The notes under the pieces are model-generated. The model made no database searches. It was given only the letters and a program-made list of their open reading frames with translations, and had not been told where the DNA came from. Source: Tepidicella baoligensis (GTDB taxonomy: Bacteria; Pseudomonadota; Gammaproteobacteria; Burkholderiales; Burkholderiaceae_C). From it: DNA of 64,000 nucleotides. A program made the position numbers and the translations under genes. The DNA lies in the NCBI RefSeq assembly GCF_013432195.1, contig NZ_JACCDB010000007.1, forward strand, positions 62,001 to 126,000, written 5' to 3'. This document shows positions 17,055-29,756 of this stretch, one piece after another. How positions within the stretch are numbered: the stretch's first letter is position 1; every line of letters starts with the position of its first letter.

Positions 17055-18029
17055 TTACTTGCGGAAGGCGGCGAGCAGGGCTTGACCTTCGGGGCCGGCT
17101 TTCTCCAGCCATTCCTTCAGCATGGTTTCACCGACTTTTTCCATGTCGGCCTTGAGCTGGGCCGATGGGGGCAGCACCTCCATGCCGTTGGCCTTGAGCG
17201 TGGCCAGGGTGTCGGCGTTGACCTTGCGCGAGGCTTCCCAGCCGCGCTTTTCGGCATCGGTAGCGGCCTTGAGCACGGCGTCCTGGGTCGCCTTGTCGAG
17301 GGCATTGAAGGCGCGCTTGTTCGCGATCACCGCGTTCTTGGGCAACCAGGCCTGCACGTCGTAGTAGTACTTGAGGTGTTCGTAGAGCTTGCTGTCCACG
17401 CCGGTGGCGCCGGAGGTCATGTTGGCCTCGACCACGCCGGTGGCCAGGGCCTGCGACAGTTCGGCGGCCTGGACAGTGACCGGCTGTGCGCCCACCAGTT
17501 GGGCGATGCGGGTGGTGGACGGGCTGTAGGCGCGCCACTTGCTGCCGCGCAGGTCGGCGGCGCTGTTCAGCGGCTTTTTGCTGTAGATGCCCTGGGGCGG
17601 CCAGGCCACGGCATACAGCAGCATCATGCCTTGCTCGTCGAGCTTCTTCTCCAGAAAGGGTTTCTGGGCCTGGTAGAGCTTGAACGATTCGTCGTAGCTG
17701 GTGGCCAGGAACGGGATGCCATCGGCGCCGAAGATTTCCCATTCGTTCTGGTAGGCCGCCAGCAGGATTTCACCGATCTGGGCCTGGCCGCCTTGCACGG
17801 CGCGCTTGATTTCGGGGGCTCGGAACAGCGAGGCGTTGGCGTGCACCGTGATCTTGAGCTTGCCGCCGGTGGCCTGGTCGATGTCGGCCGCAAACTGGTT
17901 CAGGTTGGCGGTGTGGAAGTTGGAGGCCGGGTAGGCGGAGGGCAGGTCCCAGCGGGTCTGGGCCTGGGCATGGCTGCCAAAGGCCAGTGCACTGGCGGCC
18001 AGGGTGAGGGTGAACAGGCGACGCTTCAT
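17055..18029 (-). CDS. dctP: TRAP transporter periplasmic solute-binding protein (DctP)
   Basis: Periplasmic receptor, 324 aa. The start is ATG 18029, giving MKRRLFTLTLAASALAFGSHAQAQ, a clean signal peptide; the frame is open 16 codons upstream without similarity. The fold matches the DctP family (DLPSAYPASNFHTANLNQFAADI, KSKKPLN-type loop, GVDSKLYEHLKYYYDVQ). The substrate is a carboxylate by family. Divergence from a MarR-like regulator and a 5-oxoprolinase gene suggests pyroglutamate or a related lactam/carboxylate, which is inference. Confidence 0.92.
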   Translation of the reverse strand: MKRRLFTLTLAASALAFGSHAQAQTRWDLPSAYPASNFHTANLNQFAADIDQATGGKLKITVHANASLFRAPEIKRAVQGGQAQIGEILLAAYQNEWEIFGADGIPFLATSYDESFKLYQAQKPFLEKKLDEQGMMLLYAVAWPPQGIYSKKPLNSAADLRGSKWRAYSPSTTRIAQLVGAQPVTVQAAELSQALATGVVEANMTSGATGVDSKLYEHLKYYYDVQAWLPKNAVIANKRAFNALDKATQDAVLKAATDAEKRGWEASRKVNADTLATLKANGMEVLPPSAQLKADMEKVGETMLKEWLEKAGPEGQALLAAFRK

Positions 18030-18265
18030 GACGACTCCAATCGGTGCATGTGGGTTGAGATCGGGAACACGTAGCAAAGGGCGGGCCAGGCCCGCCGTCT
18101 GGCCGCGGGCGCCCAGGGGTCAGAGCGCAGCGCGAGGCGTCACCATTGTGGCGGGAGATGTTTCAGGTGTCATACGTGTTTTCCCTAAATGTCGATAAAT
18201 TGTTGGCATTTTGTTGGAAAAATTCTTAGACTACCGGGTCGTGATCCTGCACAGGAGAATTGCCC
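18030..18265. promoter_or_regulatory. Divergent regulatory region with TTGTTGG direct repeat
   Basis: A 236-base gap between dctP and the MarR-like gene. The segment 18178-18230 is AT-rich. TTGTTGG occurs twice, at 18200-18206 and 18211-18217, exactly 11 bases apart (one helical turn), inside flanking AAATG/CATTT. Candidate operator for the adjacent regulator; the ribosome site AGGAGA is at 18253-18258. Confidence 0.4.
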
Positions 18266-18817
18266 ATGCCCCGTACGCGTACCGGTCCCCGCCAGGGGAA
18301 CGCCTCCGGCTCCGAGCAGCCGCGCATCGTCTCTTCGGCCCACCTGGTCTCGCCGCAGAGCGCCGAGATGAGCGAGTTCGAGTTCGGCCTGATCGTCGCT
18401 GGCAATGCGTTCCACCGCTGGATCGTCCATTGCATGAGTGCGGCTGGCTTGAAAGACCTCACGCCGCTGGACGTGCTGGTGTTGCACCATGTGACGCATC
18501 GGGCCCGCGACAAGCGGCTGGCCGATATTTGCTTCATCATGAACGTGGAGGACACCCACCTCATCAACTACTCGCTCAAGAAGCTGCAAGGGTTGGGGGT
18601 GGTGGCGTCGAGCAAGAACGGCAAGGAAGTCACCTATGCCGCCACCGACACCGGCAAGGCCTATGTGGAACGTTACCGGGCGATCCGCGAGGCCTGCCTC
18701 ATCAACGCGCTCAAGGCGGATGATGCGCTCAACCGTGACATCGGTGAACTGGCACGGCTGCTGCGCGTGCTCTCCGGCGTGTATGACCAGGCGGCCCGGG
18801 CGGCGGCCTCCATGTAA
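18266..18817 (+). CDS. MarR-like winged-helix transcriptional regulator
   Basis: 183 aa. ATG 18266 is chosen because AGGAGA lies 7 bases upstream. The core [20 protein letters not shown], then [21 protein letters not shown] (recognition helix region) and a wing [20 protein letters not shown] form a winged helix of the MarR type. An N-terminal ~35-residue basic, low-complexity tail is unusual. It lies 17 bases before the 5-oxoprolinase gene and diverges from the TRAP genes, so it probably controls both. The effector is unknown. Confidence 0.8.
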   Translation: MPRTRTGPRQGNASGSEQPRIVSSAHLVSPQSAEMSEFEFGLIVAGNAFHRWIVHCMSAAGLKDLTPLDVLVLHHVTHRARDKRLADICFIMNVEDTHLINYSLKKLQGLGVVASSKNGKEVTYAATDTGKAYVERYRAIREACLINALKADDALNRDIGELARLLRVLSGVYDQAARAAASM

Positions 18818-18834
18818 CTCTTTTCAAGTCCATC

Positions 18835-22527
<3,693 letters not shown>

Positions 22528-22563
22528 GTCAAGTCGAGGCCGCTTGGAACGCCTACAAGATGA

Positions 22564-22637
22564 TGGAGCGGCTGATGGGAATCGAACCCACGTCTTGAGC
22601 TTGGGAAGCTCAGGTCCTACCATTGAACGACAGCCGC
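22564..22637 (-). tRNA. tRNA-Gly (anticodon CCC)
   Basis: Cloverleaf on the minus strand: acceptor arms GCGGCTG (22631-22637) and CAGCCGC (22568-22574), anticodon stem TGAGC/GCTCA around loop TTCCCAA, T-loop GGTTCGATTCC, and encoded CCA after discriminator T (22564-22567). The anticodon CCC reads GGG codons. Confidence 0.96.
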
Positions 22638-22682
22638 ATGACCAGCGAGTTTACCGCAATCGCAGCCAGTCCTTGACGCGGC

Positions 22683-24923
22683 TCAAGGTCGGCCCAGCAC
22701 GAAGTACACCCCGGTGTAGCCCTGTGGCGCATGCACCAGCCCCAGGTACAGCGGGCCGATGCCCGTGTCCGCCCCGATGTAAAGGCTGGAGCCCAGGCGC
22801 CAGCGCCGCTGCTCAGAGCCCGGTGGGGCCAGCGGGCCATTCGTCCAGGCGGCGCCGGTTTCCAAGGTGCTGCCCACGTACAGGCTGCGGACGAGGCCAG
22901 GCTGGTAGGGCAGCCGCTGGTAATAGCCCAGGCGCAACAGGGCCAGGCGGTTGCCTGCCAGCTGTCCCAGCCGGTAACCCGAAAGGTTGTGGAAGCCGCC
23001 CAGGGCATATTCGTCCACGGCACCGGGTGCTACCGTGCTGGAGCTTGCCACACGCAGGTAGGCATTCCAGGTGTGTGGGCCGTCGCTGAGGGCGTGTTGG
23101 GCAGTGAGGTTCCAGCGCGTGAAATCGGTTCGCTGGCCAAGCACACGGTAGCGTCCCTGCTGGGTGTCCAGCGTGTAGCGGTAGCCGCTCGTGGGAAAGT
23201 GGGCGCGGTCGAGTTGGTCCGTTACCCAGGCCAGTCGCCAGGCGGCCTCGGTCCACGCAATGGCGGTGATGGTTTGCGTTTCCGGGGCGTTCACGTAGTC
23301 GGGCGTGGACTGGCGCCTGGCGCCCAGAAGGCCAAGGCGCAGATCGCCCGCTTCCTGTGTGCGGCCGAGGTGCCAGCCCAGATCGAGGCCGATGCGGCTG
23401 GTGCGGCGCCGGAACAGTGCATACGGGTTGCCCTGCGGGTCGAACCATTCGATTTTGCGCAGCTCGTGGTCGAGGTAGCTGCTGATGAATCCCTGACGGT
23501 TTCGCCCCAGAGGATGGTACAGCTCCGTCCCGGCACCTATGGTGGCCCCCAGTTCCAGATGGCTGCGCCACTGGGTGCCGAGCGTCGGCAGGTCGCGGCG
23601 GGTATGGCTGAGGCGCAGGCTGAAATCGCCGATTCCTTGAAAATCGGTCCTCAGATCCAGACCTACGCGGAATTGGTGTACCGCGTTTGAATCGTCTCCC
23701 AGGATGTAGGTGAGTCCCTCCTGCCCAGTGTCGGGATCGCGTTCCAGCCGGTAGTCGATCCGGCGGGTGCTGTCGAGCGCGATCAAGCGCAGCAAGTCAG
23801 CTTCCACCGCGGCGGATTGCAAGGCGTCGCCGGGTTGGACGTCGAGCTGACGCAGCAGCCTGGAGGCTTGCTGTTCATCGGCACCCTGCAGGCGAACGAA
23901 GGCCAGCGTCTCGGGCAGGCTGTCCATCAGCATGGCGTGGCGTTGCCGCCGTTGCTCCTGCCAAGCAAGGTAGTCCTGCGCAGGCAGGGCGAAGCGCTCC
24001 AGAGAAGCGGCCACACTGGCGCCATATTGCAGACCGAGTCGTATCAGTTCATCGGCCCGGTCGAAACTGGCCGATGTCAAGTCGCCTAACTGGGGTTGCA
24101 GCAGCAGGTCGTCGAGCGCCAGCAGGGCGGTGGAGCGCTGCACGTTCTGCTCTGTGAGGATGTTGATCATTTGCAGCGTGACGCCAATCACGCTGTCGAG
24201 GCTCTCACGGCTGGCCAGTGGGGTGCCAATGTTGACGGCGATCACCCGATCGGCACCCATGCGCCGCGCCACGTCCACCGGGAGGTTGTTGACCAGTCCT
24301 CCGTCGCCCAGCAATCGGCCCTCCCACTCCAGCGGCGAGAACACGCCTGGGACCGACATGCTGGCCCGCAACGCCGCTGCCAGATCGCCTTGCCGCAGCA
24401 AGACGGCCTCGCCGCTGACCATGTCGGTGGCCACGGCCCGGAACGGGATGGGCAATTCGTCGAAATCGGTCAATTCGCGTGTATGCAGGGTGTAGCGCCG
24501 CAGCAGCAGCTCTAGAGAGCGGCTGGAAACGGCGCCGCTGGGCAGAACGAACTGGCCGTCCCGAAACCCCAGCTGCAATACGGGGGAGAAGGTGAAGTCC
24601 TCTTCTTTTTGGCGTTGCGAGAGCGAGCGCCTGGGGACACGTGACGCGAACAGGCTGTTCCAGTCCACCGCGAGGATCTCGCGTTCCAATTCGGCTGGCG
24701 TCATGCCGCTGGCGTACAGGCCGCCGATGATCGCGCCCATGGAGGTGCCGACCACCATGTCCACCGGCACACGGGCCTCTTCCAAGGCTTTGAGGATGCC
24801 CACATGGGCAAAGCCCCGTGCCCCACCGCCCGACAGGACGAGCGCGATCTGGGGGCGGGGCTCAGCAAGGGCAGTGGCCGGAGCCAGGCCACTCCACACC
24901 CCTAGGGCGATGGCCCAGTGCAA
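22683..24923 (-). CDS. Patatin-like phospholipase with C-terminal outer membrane barrel (PlpD-like)
   Basis: Predicted surface or secreted lipase of the type Vd kind. The N-terminal patatin domain carries oxyanion motif GGGARGF, nucleophile Ser in GTSMG and Asp in DGG (Ser61/Asp207 from the start used here). A POTRA-like linker (~330-410) and a Bac_surface_Ag beta-barrel fill the second half. The start is uncertain: the frame is open to 25079, which would overlap hsp20 by 116 bases; I place it at TTG 24923, giving a signal-like peptide ending ATALA before EPRPQIALVLSGGG. An ATG at 25043 would give a long Arg-rich N-region. The barrel end (GVYFVLGRP) lacks the usual terminal Phe. Confidence 0.82.
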   Translation of the reverse strand: MHWAIALGVWSGLAPATALAEPRPQIALVLSGGGARGFAHVGILKALEEARVPVDMVVGTSMGAIIGGLYASGMTPAELEREILAVDWNSLFASRVPRRSLSQRQKEEDFTFSPVLQLGFRDGQFVLPSGAVSSRSLELLLRRYTLHTRELTDFDELPIPFRAVATDMVSGEAVLLRQGDLAAALRASMSVPGVFSPLEWEGRLLGDGGLVNNLPVDVARRMGADRVIAVNIGTPLASRESLDSVIGVTLQMINILTEQNVQRSTALLALDDLLLQPQLGDLTSASFDRADELIRLGLQYGASVAASLERFALPAQDYLAWQEQRRQRHAMLMDSLPETLAFVRLQGADEQQASRLLRQLDVQPGDALQSAAVEADLLRLIALDSTRRIDYRLERDPDTGQEGLTYILGDDSNAVHQFRVGLDLRTDFQGIGDFSLRLSHTRRDLPTLGTQWRSHLELGATIGAGTELYHPLGRNRQGFISSYLDHELRKIEWFDPQGNPYALFRRRTSRIGLDLGWHLGRTQEAGDLRLGLLGARRQSTPDYVNAPETQTITAIAWTEAAWRLAWVTDQLDRAHFPTSGYRYTLDTQQGRYRVLGQRTDFTRWNLTAQHALSDGPHTWNAYLRVASSSTVAPGAVDEYALGGFHNLSGYRLGQLAGNRLALLRLGYYQRLPYQPGLVRSLYVGSTLETGAAWTNGPLAPPGSEQRRWRLGSSLYIGADTGIGPLYLGLVHAPQGYTGVYFVLGRP

Positions 24924-24963
24924 GCACCAGTTAGGGACGGAACGCGCTGGGTATGCGCGAGAG

Positions 24964-25548
24964 TCAAGTCTGGATCGAAATCGTGCGACCTTTCGGGGTG
25001 GTTTCCATCTCTCGTTTGTCCACCGTGATGGTGAGTACGCCATTTTTAAACGTTGCCTTGATGCTGTCTTGCTGGGCATTCGCGGGCAAATTCAGTGCAC
25101 GCTGAAAACTGCCGTAGCTGCGCTCGACCCGATGGTAGTGACCATCCTGATGCGCTGATTCGTGGCGTTTTTCACCCCGGATCCACAGAATATCATCCTC
25201 CAGCGTCAACTGAATGTCTTTCTCGTCCACCCCGGGAACTTCGACTGTGATGCGGTACTGCTTCTCGGTTTCCTCAATATCCAGCGAGGGGCGCAGCATC
25301 GTCGGCCAGGGTGAGGCGGCCAGGCCCGGTGACGTCAGCCGTGGCCAGGACAGGCCGAAGCCGCGAAAGGCATCATCGAACAGCCGATCCACTTCGCGGT
25401 GGAGTTGGAGCAATGGGTCCAGCGTGGTGGCTGGAGCCGCAGCGGGTACCGTGGATTTGCTGATGGGAAGCTGGGAGGACGCTTGCTGGGTTTCCTGCTC
25501 TTTCTTGAACCAGTTCCACGGAGCCAGTTTCTTGAAGTCGAAATCCAT
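24964..25548 (-). CDS. Hsp20/alpha-crystallin small heat shock protein
   Basis: Cytoplasmic ATP-independent holdase, 194 aa. The alpha-crystallin domain runs from ~84 to 190 (RPSLDIEETEKQYRITVEVPG, DIQLTLEDDILWIRGEK, and the conserved FKNGVLTITV). The N-terminus is longer than usual and contains an Ala/Pro-rich segment (STVPAAAPATT). Strong ribosome site AAAGGAG. A sigma-32-like promoter lies at 25603-25631. Confidence 0.93.
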   Translation of the reverse strand: MDFDFKKLAPWNWFKKEQETQQASSQLPISKSTVPAAAPATTLDPLLQLHREVDRLFDDAFRGFGLSWPRLTSPGLAASPWPTMLRPSLDIEETEKQYRITVEVPGVDEKDIQLTLEDDILWIRGEKRHESAHQDGHYHRVERSYGSFQRALNLPANAQQDSIKATFKNGVLTITVDKREMETTPKGRTISIQT

Positions 25549-25602
25549 GATGCACTCCTTTCATATGGCTTGCCATACAGCCCGATGGGCGTTTGCCACA
25601 CG

Positions 25603-25631
25603 ATTTTTAGGGCTGGACGGGAAAATTCAAG
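25603..25631 (-). promoter_or_regulatory. Sigma-32-like heat shock promoter of hsp20
   Basis: On the minus strand CTTGAA (25626-25631), 13-base spacer, then CCCTAAAAAT (25603-25612), close to the CTTGAA / CCCCATnT heat-shock consensus. It is about 55 bases upstream of the hsp20 start. Confidence 0.65.
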
Positions 25632-25637
25632 TCGTGG

Positions 25638-27116
25638 TCACTTCAGGATGTCGCCCACGCAGAGGTACTTGATTTCGACATAGTCGTCCATGCCGTAATG
25701 CGAGCCTTCGCGGCCCAGTCCGGACTGCTTGACGCCGCCGAAAGGCACGTGTTCGGTCGCCAGAATGCCCACGTTGATGCCGACCATGCCGTATTCCAGC
25801 GCCTCGCTCACGCGGAAGATGCGGCCCACGTCGCGGCTGTAGAAGTAGCTGGCCAGGCCGAACTCGGTGTTATTGGCGGCATCGATGGCTTCCTGCTCGG
25901 TCTTGAACTTGAAGATCGGCGCGAAGGGGCCGAAAGTTTCCTCGCGGGCGCAGAGCATGTCGGCCGTGGCGTCGGCCACCACCGTGGGTTCGAAGAACTG
26001 GCCCTGCAGGCGTTTGCCGCCCACCAGCAGGCGGCCGCCTTTGGCCACGGCGTCGTCCACATGGCGCTGCACTTTTTCCAGCGCGGCTTCCTCGATCAGC
26101 GGGCCCTGGTTGACGCCTTCTTCGAAACCGTTGCCCACTTTGGCGGTTTTGACCTTGGCGGCGAACTTGGTCACGAACTCGTCGTACACACTCTCTTGCA
26201 CGTAGATGCGGTTGGAGCACACGCAGGTCTGCCCTGCATTGCGGTATTTGCTGGCGAAGGCGCCTTCGACGGCGGAGTCGATGTCGGCGTCGTCGAAGAC
26301 GATGAAGGGGGCGTTGCCACCCAGCTCCAGCGACAGCTTCTTGACGGTGGGCGCGCACTGCGCCATGAGGATGCGGCCCACCTCGGTGGAGCCGGTGAAG
26401 CTGAGGTGGCGCACCACGTCGCTGGCGCACAGCACCTTGCCCATGGCAATGGAGTTGGCGCTGTCGGCGGTGATGACGTTGAGCACGCCCGCCGGGATGC
26501 CTGCGCGCATGGCCAGCTCGGCGGCGGCCAAGGCGGTGAGTGGCGTGAGTTCGGCGGGCTTGATGACGACCGGGCAGCCTGCGGCGAGTGCGGGGGCCAC
26601 CTTGCGGGTGATCATGGCCAGCGGAAAGTTCCACGGGGTGATGGCCGCACACACGCCGATGGGCTGCTTGAGCACGAGCAGGCGGCGGTTGTTGTCGAAC
26701 TGGGGAAGGGTTTCGCCGTTGACGCGCTTGGCTTCTTCAGCAAACCACTCCACGAAGCTGGCGCCATAGGCCACTTCGCCCTTGGCTTCGGGCAGGGGTT
26801 TGCCCTGTTCGGCGGTCATCAGCCGGCCCAGGTCGTCCTGGTGGGCCATGAGCAGGTCGTACCACTTGCGCAGGATGTTGCTGCGTTCCTTGGCGGTCTT
26901 GTTCTTCCAGCCGCCCCAGGCGGCGTTGGCGGCGGCGATGGCGGCTTCGGCCTCGGCCGGGCCGAGGTTGGCCACGTCGGCCAGGTGCTGGCCGGTGGCC
27001 GGGTCGTATACGGCGAAGCGGCTGTCACCTGCCACCCACCGGCCGTCGATCAGCGCGTCCGTCTTGAGCAGGGTGGGGTCTTTCAGTTGCGCGAGGGGGG
27101 AGGCCTTCATGTCCAT
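25638..27116 (-). CDS. gabD: Succinate/glutarate-semialdehyde dehydrogenase
   Basis: NAD(P)-dependent aldehyde dehydrogenase, 492 aa, oxidising succinate semialdehyde (GABA route) and probably glutarate semialdehyde (5-aminovalerate route). Catalytic E265 (SLELGGNAP) and C298 in QTCVCSNR; the CVC pair equals the redox-switch cysteines of E. coli GabD. ITPWNFPLAMITRK is the cofactor region typical of the family. ATG 27116 has GAGAGA 8 bases upstream. Next on this strand's upstream side are a CoA-transferase and glutaryl-CoA dehydrogenase, which favours the DavD role; gabT lies 16 kb away. Confidence 0.92.
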   Translation of the reverse strand: MDMKASPLAQLKDPTLLKTDALIDGRWVAGDSRFAVYDPATGQHLADVANLGPAEAEAAIAAANAAWGGWKNKTAKERSNILRKWYDLLMAHQDDLGRLMTAEQGKPLPEAKGEVAYGASFVEWFAEEAKRVNGETLPQFDNNRRLLVLKQPIGVCAAITPWNFPLAMITRKVAPALAAGCPVVIKPAELTPLTALAAAELAMRAGIPAGVLNVITADSANSIAMGKVLCASDVVRHLSFTGSTEVGRILMAQCAPTVKKLSLELGGNAPFIVFDDADIDSAVEGAFASKYRNAGQTCVCSNRIYVQESVYDEFVTKFAAKVKTAKVGNGFEEGVNQGPLIEEAALEKVQRHVDDAVAKGGRLLVGGKRLQGQFFEPTVVADATADMLCAREETFGPFAPIFKFKTEQEAIDAANNTEFGLASYFYSRDVGRIFRVSEALEYGMVGINVGILATEHVPFGGVKQSGLGREGSHYGMDDYVEIKYLCVGDILK

Positions 27117-27251
27117 GGTTGTCTCTCTTGAGGTGTGTGGGCTACGACAAATCCGTAGCGTAAACCGAAACCACCATGCCCTGCATGTACAGCACGCTTT
27201 CAGTTCCTGCGCACTGTGTAGCTGTCAGGGCCTATACAGATCGACAGAGGT

Positions 27252-28424
27252 CTAACTGGCCAACCACTGGGCTTCGGCTTGGCCAAGCGCGGGGGGCGGT
27301 AACTCGGCGGTGGGGCGTTGGCCGTCGAACAGGATGGGGTGGGCCACCATGGGAGGGCGGCCACCTTGTGCCGGCAGCGTCATGCCGCGTGCGGCCACGT
27401 GGGGGTGTTCCATCACCTGGGCCACGTCCAGAATGGGGGCGCAGGGCACGCCGGCCTGGTCGAGCACGCGTACCCATTCGGCAGTATCGCGCTTCAGCGT
27501 CCAATCGGTGATCAGGGGGACCAGCGTCTGGCGGTTCGCCACGCGGGCCGGGTTGGTGGCGAAGCGGGCGTCGCGTGCCACGGCGGCGTGGCCAGCGGCT
27601 TCGCAGAAGCGGGTGAACTGCCCGTCGTTGCCCACGGCCAGCACCATGTGCCCGTCGCGGGTGGGGAACACCTGATAGGGCACGATGTTGGGGTGGGCGT
27701 TGCCCATGCGGGTGGGCCGCGTCTGGCCTACGAGCTGGTTGCTGGCCTGGTTGGCCAGCATGGCCACCTGCACATCGAACAGGGCGGCGTCGATCACCCG
27801 GCCCTTGCCGGTGCGCTGGCGCTCGTGCAGCGCGGCCAGAATGGCGGTGGCCGCGTACACGCCGGTCATCAGGTCGGTTACGGCCACGCCCACCTTCTGG
27901 GGCTCCTCGTCCTTGTTGCCGGTGATGCTCATCAACCCGCCTTCGGCCTGGATGGCTAAGTCGTAACCCGCCTTGTGCGAGAGCGGCCCGGTCTGCCCGT
28001 AGCCGGTGATGGAGCAGTAGATCAGCCCTGGGTTGAGCGCCTGCAGGCTGGGGGCGTCCAGCCCGTACTTGGCGAGCTGGCCGACCTTGTAGTTCTCGAT
28101 CAGCACGTCGGCCTCGCGGGCCAGCTCGCGCACCTGCTGGACGCCTTCGGGGCTGGCGATGTCGATGGCCACCGAGCGCTTGCCCCGGTTGGCGCACAGG
28201 AAGTAGGCCGCCACGCGGTCTGGCCCTTCGCCCCACCAGGGCGGGCCCCAGGCGCGGGTGTCGTCACCCGTGCCGGGGCGTTCCACCTTCAGCACGTCGG
28301 CGCCGTAGTCGGCCAGGATCTGCCCAGCCCAGGGGCCGGCCAGCACGCGCGAAAGGTCCAGCACCTTCAAGCCTTCGAGCGGGCGCGGGGGTGGGGCAGG
28401 GGGGCGAAAGTCGGGTAAGGCCAT
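27252..28424 (-). CDS. gcdG: Class III (CaiB/BaiF) CoA-transferase, probably succinyl-CoA:glutarate
   Basis: Transfers CoA to a dicarboxylate, 390 aa from ATG 28424 (the frame is open 13 codons upstream). Family features: LEGLKVLDLSRVLAGPWAGQ, LADYGADVLKVERPGTGDDTR, NRGKRSVAIDI, and the catalytic Asp block GRVIDAALFDVQ. It follows glutaryl-CoA dehydrogenase by 19 bases, the usual gcdH-gcdG order, so the likely reaction is glutarate + succinyl-CoA to glutaryl-CoA. Formyl-CoA or another acceptor is possible on sequence alone. Confidence 0.85.
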   Translation of the reverse strand: MALPDFRPPAPPPRPLEGLKVLDLSRVLAGPWAGQILADYGADVLKVERPGTGDDTRAWGPPWWGEGPDRVAAYFLCANRGKRSVAIDIASPEGVQQVRELAREADVLIENYKVGQLAKYGLDAPSLQALNPGLIYCSITGYGQTGPLSHKAGYDLAIQAEGGLMSITGNKDEEPQKVGVAVTDLMTGVYAATAILAALHERQRTGKGRVIDAALFDVQVAMLANQASNQLVGQTRPTRMGNAHPNIVPYQVFPTRDGHMVLAVGNDGQFTRFCEAAGHAAVARDARFATNPARVANRQTLVPLITDWTLKRDTAEWVRVLDQAGVPCAPILDVAQVMEHPHVAARGMTLPAQGGRPPMVAHPILFDGQRPTAELPPPALGQAEAQWLAS

Positions 28425-28443
28425 GGGCAGGGGGCTGTGCGGC

Positions 28444-29628
28444 TCAGTTGGAGAACGCGGCAATGCCGGTGATGGCGCGGCCCAGGATGAGGGCGTGGAT
28501 GTCGTGCGTGCCTTCGTAGGTGTTCACCACCTCCAGGTTCACCAGGTGACGGGCCACGCCGTATTCGTCGCTGATGCCATTGCCGCCCATCATGTCGCGC
28601 GCCATGCGGGCAATGTCGAGTGCCTTGCCGCAGCTGTTGCGTTTGAGGATGCTGGTGATCTCTACCGCGGCGGTGCCTTCGTCCTTCATGCGGCCCAGGC
28701 GCAGGCAGCCTTGCAGGCCCAAGCTGATTTCGGTCAGCATGTCGGCCAGCTTCTTCTGGATGAGCTGGTTGGCGGCCAGCGGTCGGCCGAACTGCTGGCG
28801 GTCCAGCACGTACTGGCGGGCGCGGTGGAAGCAGTCCTCGGCGGCGCCCAGCGCGCCCCAGGCAATGCCGTAACGCGCGCTGTTCAGGCAGGTGAAGGGG
28901 CCCTTGAGGCCGCGAACCTCGGGAAAGGCGTTTTCTTCGGGGCAGAACACCTCATCCATCACGATTTCGCCGGTGATGCTGGCGCGCAGGCCCACCTTGC
29001 CGTGCACGGCTGGGGCGCTCAGTCCTTTCCAGCCCTTTTCCAGAATGAAGCCGCGAATCTGGCCCTCGTCGTCCTTCGCCCATACCACGAACACGTCGGC
29101 GATGGGGGAGTTGGTGATCCACATCTTGGCGCCGCTCAGGCTGTAGCCATCCGGCACCTTCTTGGCGCGGGTGATCATGCTGCCGGGGTCGGAGCCGTGG
29201 TTGGGCTCGGTCAGCCCAAAGCAGCCCACCCATTCGCCGGTGGCCAGCTTGGGCAGATACTTTTGCTTCTGTGCCTCGGTGCCGAATTCGTAAATGGGCA
29301 CCATCACCAGCGAGCTCTGCACGCTCATCATGCTGCGGTAGCCGCTGTCCACGCGCTCCACTTCGCGCGCCACCAAGCCATAGCACACGTAGTTCAGGCC
29401 AGCGCCGCCGTACTGTTCGGGAATGGTCGGGCCCAGCAGGCCCAGCTCACCCATCTCGTTGAAAATGGCGCGGTCCGTCTTCTCGTGGCGGAAGGCGTCT
29501 TGCACGCGGGGCAGCAAACGTTCCTGGCAATAGGCGTGGGCCGCGTCGCGGACCTGGCGCTCGTCGTCGGTGAGCTGGTCGTCCAGCAGAAAAGGGTCGG
29601 ACCAGGAGAAGCGTGCGTTAGAGGCCAT
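28444..29628 (-). CDS. gcdH: Glutaryl-CoA dehydrogenase
   Basis: FAD enzyme that oxidises and decarboxylates glutaryl-CoA to crotonyl-CoA, 394 aa. Acyl-CoA dehydrogenase signatures: [51 protein letters not shown]; catalytic E372 in [20 protein letters not shown], which is specific to this enzyme. It is divergent from a LysR regulator and upstream of the CoA-transferase: a compact glutarate module used in lysine and aromatic degradation. Confidence 0.94.
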   Translation of the reverse strand: MASNARFSWSDPFLLDDQLTDDERQVRDAAHAYCQERLLPRVQDAFRHEKTDRAIFNEMGELGLLGPTIPEQYGGAGLNYVCYGLVAREVERVDSGYRSMMSVQSSLVMVPIYEFGTEAQKQKYLPKLATGEWVGCFGLTEPNHGSDPGSMITRAKKVPDGYSLSGAKMWITNSPIADVFVVWAKDDEGQIRGFILEKGWKGLSAPAVHGKVGLRASITGEIVMDEVFCPEENAFPEVRGLKGPFTCLNSARYGIAWGALGAAEDCFHRARQYVLDRQQFGRPLAANQLIQKKLADMLTEISLGLQGCLRLGRMKDEGTAAVEITSILKRNSCGKALDIARMARDMMGGNGISDEYGVARHLVNLEVVNTYEGTHDIHALILGRAITGIAAFSN

Positions 29629-29756
29629 GGGTTTGTCTCACATGTTGAAGGTTGCAGATGGACCCATGCTAAGAGCACATCAGCCCACTGGCAAGCGAAA
29701 ATTTTTCCTTCAGATATGAGCTTTTGTATTGAATGATGTGATAGTGTGCGCTGAAG
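29629..29756. promoter_or_regulatory. gcdH / LysR divergent promoter
   Basis: An AT-rich 128-base gap. TTCA (29709-29712) and TGAA (29730-29733) form a loose dyad 60-80 bases from the gcdH start, a plausible LysR site. No stronger element is seen. Confidence 0.35.
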
